Under the pieces are notes generated by a model that made no database searches, was not told the DNA's origin, and was given only the letters and a program-made list of their open reading frames with translations. Of a DNA stretch of 64,000 bases, positions 15,153 through 22,215 are shown piece after piece. Source of the DNA: Cellulophaga algicola DSM 14237. Its GTDB lineage: Bacteria; Bacteroidota; Bacteroidia; Flavobacteriales; Flavobacteriaceae. The stretch spans positions 248,001 to 312,000 of the forward strand of contig NC_014934.1 of assembly GCF_000186265.1 (NCBI RefSeq), written 5' to 3'. Position numbers and translations under genes: made by a program. The first letter of the stretch is position 1. Each line of letters begins with the position of its first letter.

Positions 15153-15248
15153 AAAAAACAGGAAAATAGTAGTCCATTTAAGGCTTTTGGTTCGTGTCAA
15201 GCTTTTTGCTTAACCGAAAGTTTAGTATTTCAAAATCTCCTGTTTTTT
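15153..15248. terminator. Long imperfect inverted repeat between convergent genes
   Basis: The outer arms AAAAAACAGGA (15153-15163) and TCCTGTTTTTT (15238-15248) are exact complements. The inner arms CTTTTGGTT (15184-15192) and AACCGAAAG (15212-15220) differ by one base, and AAGC/GCTT close the centre. It lies between two genes that point at each other and ends in T runs on both strands, so it could serve as a two-way terminator. Its length also allows a small mobile inverted-repeat element. Confidence 0.5.
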
Positions 15249-15286
15249 ATATACTAGCCGTTGTAAGATATTTGAGAGTAACATTA

Positions 15287-15703
15287 TCATAAATTAAGCA
15301 ACATACAATTATAACTCTCTTGAACCGTTTGAATAACATAAGACTTATCTGAATTCAAACCTTCTATATCGTTTATTTTATTAAATTCTCGCATATTAGC
15401 ATCGCCCCACAAACTAAATTCAATGATTATTGGAGTTAATCGGATTCCTTTTTCTGTCAACAAATAAATATTCTCTTTTTTATTCTCAGGTATTTTTGTT
15501 TTGGATATTAAGTTATAAGATTCCAATAATTTTAATCGTGCAGACAAAATACTTGGAGCTATCCTCTCGTCCGAATCTGATATTTCTTTGAACGTCTTTT
15601 TATGTTTAATCAACATATCTCGGATAATTAACAAAGACCATTTATCACCTACAACATCGAGTGCAGAAGAGATTGGACAACCAGAACGAAATTCTTTTTT
15701 CAT
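15287..15703 (-). CDS. HxlR-family transcriptional regulator
   Basis: A 138-residue winged-helix protein of the HxlR type. The N-terminal CPISSALDVVGDKWSLLIIRDM block includes the near-invariant cysteine and the GDKWSLLIIRD helix. RIAPSILSARLKLLESYNLI is the recognition helix region and IYLLTEKGIRLTPII the wing. Members usually regulate the divergent gene in response to reactive aldehydes, redox or aromatic compounds. Here the divergent neighbour is a membrane protein gene starting 77 bases away, and the gap holds two inverted repeats that could be its operators. Confidence 0.88.
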   Translation of the reverse strand: MKKEFRSGCPISSALDVVGDKWSLLIIRDMLIKHKKTFKEISDSDERIAPSILSARLKLLESYNLISKTKIPENKKENIYLLTEKGIRLTPIIIEFSLWGDANMREFNKINDIEGLNSDKSYVIQTVQESYNCMLLNL

Positions 15704-15715
15704 TTTTTAGGAATT

Positions 15716-15738
15716 ATTACTACTAATTCGATAGTAAT
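15716..15738. promoter_or_regulatory. Inverted repeat 1 in HxlR/membrane gene divergent promoter
   Basis: ATTACTA (15716-15722) and TAGTAAT (15732-15738) form a perfect 7-bp inverted repeat with 9 bases between the arms, 13 bases upstream of the hxlR-type start. It is a fair operator candidate by position and symmetry. Confidence 0.4.
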
Positions 15739-15744
15739 TATTAC

Positions 15745-15769
15745 TTTTGCTTTCAATTCAATAGCAAAA
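15745..15769. promoter_or_regulatory. Inverted repeat 2 in HxlR/membrane gene divergent promoter
   Basis: TTTTGCT (15745-15751) and AGCAAAA (15763-15769) form a second 7-bp inverted repeat, 11 bases before the start codon of the membrane gene. Binding here would block that gene; the TTTTGC stretch may also be part of a -7 element. Confidence 0.35.
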
Positions 15770-15780
15770 ATACAAAAATT

Positions 15781-16473
15781 ATGTTAGCAGGTCATTTTAC
15801 CACAGCACTAATAGCCAAACAAAAATTCCCAAAAGGAATCCTATTGTATTTTTTAATTATCTCACAATTGCAGGATATTTTATGGTTTACTTTTCATTAT
15901 TTAGGACTTGAACCTACTGACCCGAGTGATGCTTTTGATGCTACCTTAAGTAATATGGCAGTTGATATGTTATATAGCCATGATTTAGCGCCTTTATTAT
16001 TCTGGCTAGCTATCGCATTTGTAATCGGAAAATTATTATTTAAAAGCACGCAAATAGGATTAGTAAGTATGGTGTTAGTCTTTGTCCACTTTGTATTAGA
16101 TTTCTTTTCTGGTCATATGCATCATCTGTTTGGAGCAGGTACAATGGAAGCTGGCCTTGGTCTTTATGCCTCCAGCACATATTTAGCCATTTTAATAGAA
16201 GCCATCTTCAGCATTGGCGCACTTTGGTATTTCTTTAGAGGTGAGGCAAAAAAAGGAATTATACGAACTACTAAAAATAAAGTAAGTATTATTTCTGTTT
16301 TCGCTTATGGAATTATTTTCATGTCACTAATTGCAACACGCTCTTTTAGAGAGCTTTTAAGTATTCCTGAATTTGATTTAGGTTTTAATACTAATATGCC
16401 TACGCTTATTTTTACGTATGCAGTTATGCTTTATTGCTTAAATTATTTTGTTCCGAAATACAAGGTTGCTTAA
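15781..16473 (+). CDS. Multi-pass membrane protein of unknown function
   Basis: A 230-residue protein with six or so predicted membrane spans (around residues 18-38, 66-86, 92-112, 138-158, 173-191 and 207-222). Conserved-looking polar positions include HFTTALIAKQKFPKG at the start, VDMLYSHDLAP, and HFVLDFFSGHMHHLF with several histidines, which recalls membrane-bound metal-dependent hydrolases of the YdjM/DUF457 type. That assignment is only suggestive. It is divergent from an HxlR regulator, which probably controls it, and a decayed paralogue lies at 21368-22071. The next membrane gene starts 12 bases after its stop. Confidence 0.6.
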   Translation: MLAGHFTTALIAKQKFPKGILLYFLIISQLQDILWFTFHYLGLEPTDPSDAFDATLSNMAVDMLYSHDLAPLLFWLAIAFVIGKLLFKSTQIGLVSMVLVFVHFVLDFFSGHMHHLFGAGTMEAGLGLYASSTYLAILIEAIFSIGALWYFFRGEAKKGIIRTTKNKVSIISVFAYGIIFMSLIATRSFRELLSIPEFDLGFNTNMPTLIFTYAVMLYCLNYFVPKYKVA

Positions 16474-16484
16474 AAAACGGAACT

Positions 16485-17276
16485 ATGATAGAAGGAATTG
16501 TCGGCTTTATAAAAGAATTGAAAATTCGTAACGAGTACTTATTTTATTTTGGCTTGTTATGTTTAATTCTGTCCATAGTTTGCATCGTTTTGACAAAAAC
16601 AACGTCGACACAAATAAATGGAGTAAACGCTTGGTTTAAGCCTTTCAAATTTGCAGTATCAATAGGCTTATATTCTTGGACTATGGCTTGGTACTGCCAT
16701 TATCTTTCCGACTTTAATGTCACACCTTTTAATTATATAGTACTAATATTGTTCGGTTTTCAACTTGCATATATTATTTTTCAAGCATCCAAAGGACAAT
16801 TATCTCACTTCAATAGTAGCACACCTACCTATTCAATTTTATATTCATTAATGGGTTTATCAGCAGTACTTATTACACTATATACTGCTTATACTGGCTT
16901 ACTTTTTTTTACACAGTCTTTTCCAAATTTACCTAGTTATTATGTTTGGTCAATTCGTTTGGGTATCTTTATTTTTGTTGTTTTTTCATTTGAAGGGGGG
17001 TTAATGGGTTCTCGTATGAACCACAGTGTTGGAGCTATCAATGATAATTCGAATTTGTGGATTCTAGGTTGGAGTAAGACTGTAGGCGATTTAAGAGTTT
17101 CTCACTTTATAGGAATGCATGCCTTACAACTAGTACCACTACTTTCCTTTTATATTTTTAAAAATACAAAAGCAACCATAGTTATTTCAATACTTTACGG
17201 TCTTCTTGCAACCACCACACTAATTCAGGCTTTAAAAGGAAAACCTATTTTTACACAAAAAATAGTAAAAGAATAG
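16485..17276 (+). CDS. Multi-pass membrane protein of unknown function
   Basis: About 264 residues from the ATG at 16485, which lies 12 bases after the stop of the upstream gene; an in-frame start at 16434 would overlap that gene. There are seven predicted membrane spans. Recognisable stretches are INGVNAWFKPFKFAVSIGLY near the first loop, FEGGLMGSRMNHSVGA and LRVSHFIGMHALQLVPLLSF near the end, where the histidines in membrane helices could bind metal or haem. I do not know the family name. Co-transcription with the preceding gene under the HxlR regulator is likely. Confidence 0.65.
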   Translation: MIEGIVGFIKELKIRNEYLFYFGLLCLILSIVCIVLTKTTSTQINGVNAWFKPFKFAVSIGLYSWTMAWYCHYLSDFNVTPFNYIVLILFGFQLAYIIFQASKGQLSHFNSSTPTYSILYSLMGLSAVLITLYTAYTGLLFFTQSFPNLPSYYVWSIRLGIFIFVVFSFEGGLMGSRMNHSVGAINDNSNLWILGWSKTVGDLRVSHFIGMHALQLVPLLSFYIFKNTKATIVISILYGLLATTTLIQALKGKPIFTQKIVKE

Positions 17277-17284
17277 AACAAAAA

Positions 17285-17428
17285 CGGCATATAACAAGCT
17301 ATAAAAACAATTGCAGTTTAGATTTAAACTAAACCTACTTTTGTCTTTAATTAATAATAGTGCTACACGAAAGTAAGTAACTAACTATTCTATATACAAA
17401 AGCTAACTTAAGTTATACATACCTGTTT
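17285..17428 (+). other. attC-like relic
   Basis: GGCATATAACAAGCTATAAAAACAATTGC-like start (17285-17313) and an end AACTAACTATTCTATATACAAAAGC. The latter, with TAGTGCT before it, is similar to the right half of attC4. The R' box is lost. It follows the membrane gene by a few bases, like the relic at 14060. Confidence 0.35.
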
Positions 17429-17455
17429 TTTTTGAAATTAAAAGTACCTAAACCT

Positions 17456-18187
17456 ATGAAAGAAACAACTACTATTGTAATCTGTGGTGTTGGAATAGTT
17501 GGAGTAACAACTGCTTCTTATTTATTGAAAGAAAGAAGTAATCTTAGGTACTTTTAATTGATAAAAATCAGCCGTTATCATTTACGACAAGTAAGTCAGA
17601 TAAAAATTTCAGAGATTATTTGCCTTAAAAAATTTTACGTCAATTTATGAGTGATAGCATTCTTTTAATCAAAGAATTAAGAGAACTATATGGAACAGAT
17701 TCCTTTAATATGGGAACTACCCAATACATGCGTGATCCTAATCATAACTTATGACCGCTAGCTAGTAAGGAAGCAAAAAATGTTCCTGACTTAGGGCGTA
17801 TATATCATGTAGATTAAAAAAGACGTATCACTATAAAACAAGATACCTCTCCTCTTATATTATACCCCAATAGCGTAGGTAGAGACTACTACGGAAAATA
17901 TTATGATCGCTGCCTTTTTTAAAGGTAATTTTCTAGTAACAAAAATGGAGTGCTTTGTCCGCTAAAAGCGGTAATTTAAAGGTGCTGATGTCGTAAAACA
18001 AGATAGTAAAGGCAACTATTATGTAAGCAGTTGAGCCCTTGGAAAAGTTCGGAAAACAGAAGCTTCCACACTACTTATAGTAGGACTAGCATCTACCGCA
18101 GGTTTTCATCCAAACGAAGATAAAGACAGCTTATTAGTCCCCGATATGATAGCAGGAAAAATAGCTACAATACCCCCTAAAAATTAG
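17456..18187 (+). pseudogene. FAD-dependent oxidoreductase (DAO family), decayed
   Basis: It begins MKETTTIVICGVGIVGVTTA, a dinucleotide-binding GxGxxG motif, then SYLLKERSNL and, after a frame change, LIDKNQPLSFTTSKS, NFRDYLP, SDSILLIKELRELYGTDSFN. Later pieces include VGLASTAGFHPNEDKDSLLV. The order suits a D-amino-acid oxidase-like enzyme of ~450 residues, but several stops and frame changes occur and parts are missing. No active enzyme can result. The remaining part of the gap to 18329 shows no gene. Confidence 0.65.
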
Positions 18188-18329
18188 TTTTGAAACAAAC
18201 TTGTGTTGCGAACTCCAGAGAGCTGCTGCACTGATAAAAAAAATAAGCCTATTTGTTTGCACATTTTGACTCCTCCAAATTATTTTAACCTGTTTACAAT
18301 ACTATAATCTGGAGGAGTTGGCACCATAC

Positions 18330-18740
18330 TTAGTAGCTTACTTTAGACTTGTTACCCAACTTATGCTCTATAATCGGGTACAAATCGTAAGTAGGATAAA
18401 CTTCTGATCGAAAAGCTTTCCAAGCCGTTCTTTCTATGGCCAAATTCACCTCTTTGAGTTTTGAGGCGGGCAACTCCAGCACCACCATTTGACCTATCCC
18501 CATGACTACGTACCAATTGACTACAGAAACCCCTTCAGGAGGAAAATTTTTATAAAAACCCTGTTCATTCCTAATATCCTCTATCTCGTTTAGATTCATG
18601 GACTGATCGTGTTTTAAAAAAATGGTTAATAGCAATTTCTCTGATTTTTCGTTTTCCATATTTTCCTTAGCGGCAGCTTGTGCATTCGATAAATTGATTA
18701 CAAATAGCATCATCAATGCTGTAAAAAGTATATTCTTCAT
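18330..18740 (-). CDS. Small secreted protein of unknown function
   Basis: A 136-residue protein with a Sec signal peptide (residues 1-20, ending LSNAQ). The mature domain of about 100 residues looks like an alpha/beta dimeric barrel: LLLTIFLKHDQSMNLNEI, a VVNWYVVMGIGQMVVLELPASK stretch and ERTAWKAFRSEVYPTYD. This outline resembles muconolactone-isomerase or ABM-like folds, but no specific family is recognised. It is monocistronic and followed by no clear terminator. Confidence 0.65.
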   Translation of the reverse strand: MKNILFTALMMLFVINLSNAQAAAKENMENEKSEKLLLTIFLKHDQSMNLNEIEDIRNEQGFYKNFPPEGVSVVNWYVVMGIGQMVVLELPASKLKEVNLAIERTAWKAFRSEVYPTYDLYPIIEHKLGNKSKVSY

Positions 18741-18748
18741 GAGTTGTA

Positions 18749-18866
18749 TTTATATAATAAGACTATCCATTTTATGGCGATTCTTTAAGAAAATCTCTAA
18801 GGGCTCTTTATGCTCCGAAGGTAAATAGTACAGGACTGCAACACTATAATAAATTGTGCATTGCAT
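18749..18866 (-). pseudogene. C-terminal scrap of an unidentified gene
   Basis: The minus strand reads VAVLYYLPSEHKEPLEIFLK and then NRHKMDSLII to a stop, which looks like the end of a real protein but has no beginning: an open frame of about 40 residues without a start. The rest of 18741-19098 is non-coding as far as I can see. Confidence 0.3.
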
Positions 18867-19098
18867 AGCATTCATGTGGCATTCCTTCTTGTTTGTTAGC
18901 AGTTATCTTAAAAACATTGGAATTTACACTCCTACAGGTAGGGTGATAGTCGCAGAGGTCTTACCAATTCTGGAACCCATTACTATGGCTTCAGGCAAGC
19001 ATTATTACCCATTTGCAACACCCGTTGCAATCATAGCTTCAAAGCTTATAGTCATAGAACAGCAACTCATTTAAATTTACTACCACAAGATTTGAAGG

Positions 19099-20403
19099 AT
19101 GAATTACAATTTTAGTTTACATCGGTTTACCCATAAAACCATAGCACTGCTTCTTTTAATAGGAACAAATACTGTTTTCTCACAAATGCACATTCCAAAA
19201 CAATCAGATAGGTTACAGCAGTATCTAGGATCTTGGGTTAGTTCAATTGATTATAAGACGGACAGTGTGGCCAATCTACCGCTCATAAAAATGAACAACT
19301 ATCCCAAAATAGATCATTCCGCAATGTCCGTAGAGGTTTTGCAATGGGATGGAAATAGCTACAAGCATACTTTAACAGAACTTATTGGGCACGACACCAA
19401 GACCGATTCAATTTTTGCTTTGGGTAAAAGTGTTCAAGGTGACATGTTCCTTGGCGCGGGAGAATTTACTAGCGACACGGACTGGATAATGAAAGACCGG
19501 GATTTTACCGGCAAAGAAACCATGACGGTTAGTTTTGATTTTAAAAATCAAACTGATGTTTATCTAAAGGGAGTAAACCCGCAGAACGAATTGCTCTGGC
19601 AAACCCGCTATATCAAAAAGAATCCAAAAGATAAAAATATTGGTATTCAACTGGTTTCGGTACACGAACAAATGCAAAAAAATCCTAAAGAGACCTTGAA
19701 ATTCCTCGATAGAATGGGCTATAGTTATATAGAAACTTTCGTATATAAGGATCGTTCTTTTTATGGATTATCCCCTTTGGATTTTAAAAAATTGGTAGAA
19801 GATAACCACTTGAAATTTACGGGATCTATGACCTTCTATGACCTCCCTTCCAAGGACCAGCAAGCTTGGAAAAAAGCTATGAAATGGTGGAAGGAATGCA
19901 TCGAGGACCACAAACAAGCTGGTGTAGAATACCTTACCATATCCAATAATCAAATTAAAGAAATTAAGACCCTTGCGGAACTAAAAAGGTATGCTGAATA
20001 CTATACGGCTATTGGAAAACTATGCCAAGAAAGAGGAATCAGATTCGCCTACCACAATCATTCCGATGAATTTAAAACCGTAGAAAACAAGATCGTTTAT
20101 GACTACCTCCTGGAAAACACTGATCCGGAATATGTTAGTTTTCAAGCGGACCTGTATTGGATGCATTTTTCACAAATAAACCCTATTGACTACTTCAAAA
20201 AATATGAACACCGTTTTATAAGCTGGCATGTAAAAGATTACAAAGAACTTGGGCAGAGCGGAAAAATGGATTTTGAGCGCTACTTTGAATATGCAGAAAC
20301 AGCAGGCGTTAACTATATTGTGGCAGAAGTAGAAGCTTATAATTACCCTGTATGGTATAGCATTAATGCAGCTTGGAACTATTTATACTTTAACATATTA
20401 TAA
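19099..20403 (+). CDS. Secreted sugar phosphate isomerase/epimerase-like TIM-barrel protein with extra N-terminal domain
   Basis: A 434-residue protein. Residues 1-29 are a signal peptide. Residues ~35-165 form a beta-rich domain (YLGSWVSSIDYKTDS, AMSVEVLQWDGNSYKHTL) resembling lipocalin-like domains of Bacteroidota. From about residue 177 it is an AP-endonuclease-2-type TIM barrel: IGIQLVSVHEQMQKNP, FAYHNHSDEF (metal-binding histidine), VSFQADLYWMHFSQ and ISWHVKDYKE, with a final VAEVEAY glutamate. The family includes sugar isomerases and 3-keto-sugar-processing enzymes; the substrate is unknown. It is followed after 26 bases by a ThuA gene, a pairing often seen in sugar utilisation loci. 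Confidence 0.82.
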   Translation: MNYNFSLHRFTHKTIALLLLIGTNTVFSQMHIPKQSDRLQQYLGSWVSSIDYKTDSVANLPLIKMNNYPKIDHSAMSVEVLQWDGNSYKHTLTELIGHDTKTDSIFALGKSVQGDMFLGAGEFTSDTDWIMKDRDFTGKETMTVSFDFKNQTDVYLKGVNPQNELLWQTRYIKKNPKDKNIGIQLVSVHEQMQKNPKETLKFLDRMGYSYIETFVYKDRSFYGLSPLDFKKLVEDNHLKFTGSMTFYDLPSKDQQAWKKAMKWWKECIEDHKQAGVEYLTISNNQIKEIKTLAELKRYAEYYTAIGKLCQERGIRFAYHNHSDEFKTVENKIVYDYLLENTDPEYVSFQADLYWMHFSQINPIDYFKKYEHRFISWHVKDYKELGQSGKMDFERYFEYAETAGVNYIVAEVEAYNYPVWYSINAAWNYLYFNIL

Positions 20404-20429
20404 CAATCTATTCTCAACATATAAACCTT

Positions 20430-21188
20430 ATGAAAACAAGAATTTTATCATTAACCTGTTTTATCATTTTCACTTGCAACCAAATGGCTTTTGCCCAAGA
20501 CCAATTTAAGGTGTTGTTGTTTACCGTACACGATACCTGGCATTATGAGTCTATTCCCACTGCGGTAGACGCTTTCCATAAAATGGCCACTGAACATCAG
20601 TTTAAATTTGATTGGACGCAAAGTCCCGAAGATCTTGCCTTAAAATTACCATCCTACGATGTGGTTGTATTTTTAAATGCCGATGCTGATAGCCTAACCG
20701 ATGACCAGCTTGAAGTTCTAAAAACTCACCTCCATAACGGGAAAGGTTTTGTGGGCGTCCACTCTACTTCCGATAGTAAAATAAGAAACCTATGGTTTGA
20801 TAATCTTGTAGGCGGAGTTTTCAAGGACCACCCTCAATTTCAAACAGCGGTACTCACAAATCATGACCTAAATTTTCCATCAAATCTTCACCTACCTGAA
20901 AAATGGTTGTGGAGTGAAGAATGGTACAATTTTGAACTTCTAAAATCAGAACATATTAAAGTACTCCTTTCTGTAGATGAAAACACCTATGATTACCAAA
21001 AGGGGTATGATGAAATACCACTATTAGGTATGGGTAAAAGCCATCCTATCGCGTGGTATCAATTTTACGAAGGAGGACGCTCTTTTTATACTACACTTGG
21101 GCATAAGCCAGAAGCTTTCCATAATCAGGCGTATTTAGACCATTTGTTTGGTGGTATCTACTGGGCTGCGAAAGGTGCGATAAAGTAA
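20430..21188 (+). CDS. Secreted ThuA-domain protein
   Basis: A 252-residue protein with a signal peptide (residues 1-22, ending AFAQ). The rest is a ThuA domain of the glutamine-amidotransferase-like fold: FKVLLFTVHDTWHYES, YDVVVFLNADADSLTD, GKGFVGVHSTSDS, and the C-terminal HPIAWYQFYEGGRSFYTTLGHKPEAF block. ThuA was named for trehalose utilisation in rhizobia, and its relatives act on oxidised disaccharides. It lies directly after the isomerase-like gene, so the two probably work in the periplasm on the same sugar. Confidence 0.87.
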   Translation: MKTRILSLTCFIIFTCNQMAFAQDQFKVLLFTVHDTWHYESIPTAVDAFHKMATEHQFKFDWTQSPEDLALKLPSYDVVVFLNADADSLTDDQLEVLKTHLHNGKGFVGVHSTSDSKIRNLWFDNLVGGVFKDHPQFQTAVLTNHDLNFPSNLHLPEKWLWSEEWYNFELLKSEHIKVLLSVDENTYDYQKGYDEIPLLGMGKSHPIAWYQFYEGGRSFYTTLGHKPEAFHNQAYLDHLFGGIYWAAKGAIK

Positions 21189-21367
21189 TCATATTATTAA
21201 CGAATTGTAGGACATATTACCACTTTATCTATGGTCTTTCTTTTCTCTAAGGTTAGGCTATAGATGTCATGGAGTATGTCATCAGAGGTGACCTACCCTT
21301 TTTATCATTTGTATTCCCTTTTAATAATTTTTAAGGAACTTATTACTATAAGTTAATTTCCGTACTT

Positions 21368-22071
21368 ATGCTAGCAGGACATTATACCATCGCATTAATC
21401 GCAAATTAAAAATTTCCAAAAGGAAGTCTACTCTATTTTTAGTAGCCTCGCAGTTACAGGATTTATTGTGCTTTACATTTCTTATAACAGGCTTAGAACC
21501 TACAGGGTCCAATGATGTGCTAGATATTATATTGCGTAATATGACTGTGGATATGCTGTATATTCACGATTTGCTTCCTCAAATATTTTGGTTACTTTTC
21601 ATCTTTCTCGCAGGTAAAATTTTATTTAAGAGTACCAAAATTGGTGTTGTAGGTACGGCATTAGTCGCTGGGCACTTTATTCTAGATTTCTTTTCAGGTA
21701 ACCCACATCACCTATTTGGAAAAGAAACTCCAGAGGTTGCTCTAGGACTTTATGCAACAAATGTTTATTTAGCTATAGCCATAGAAACCGTTTTCTGTAT
21801 TTTAATTCTGTGGTATTTCTTTAAACAAGAAGCACAGAAAGGAGTGCTACATACATCTAAATACAAAGCTTCTATTATAGGCCTCTTCGTATTTGGCATC
21901 GTTTTCATGCTATCAATTGCAACAACTTCTTTTAGACAATTATTTCATATACCAGATTTTGATTTGGGCTTCAATTCTAATGTACCTACGTTAATACTAA
22001 CCTATCTAGCAATGATTTTGTATCTAAATTATTTCGTACCGAAATTTAACCTTGATGAAAACAATCAGTAA
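21368..22071 (+). pseudogene. Decayed paralogue of the membrane protein at 15781
   Basis: It starts MLAGHYTIALIAN, then a TAA stop, KFPKGSLLYF, two TAG stops and a frame change to SQLQDLL, after which the frame 21466-22071 stays open for 201 residues. Those residues match the intact relative in order: GLEPTGSNDVLDIILRNMTV, LDFFSGNPHHLFG, SFRQLFHIPDFDLGFN. The first ~30 residues are therefore disrupted. Translation from the internal ATG would give a shortened protein. The two copies flank the isomerase/ThuA operon and probably arose by duplication. Confidence 0.75.
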
Positions 22072-22215
22072 ACTAGCAACTATCACTTTTAACGCATAAA
22101 ATATACGTGCATATTTATGCTAAACATTGACATCATTATACACCAGCACGGTATCAGTACTCCTTATTGTTTCTTTTCAGTATTTAAACCTATTTTTTAG
22201 TTCTTAGCGCTTTAC

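Noticed and set aside
16434-16484. Longer start for the membrane protein at 16485
   Set aside because: It would overlap the previous gene by 40 bases; the ATG 12 bases after that gene's stop is better.
18856-19074. Open frame before the sugar isomerase gene
   Set aside because: The sequence (GRVIVAEVLPILEP) looks coding in part but has no sensible start and no known family; it may be a decayed scrap and is not called as a gene.
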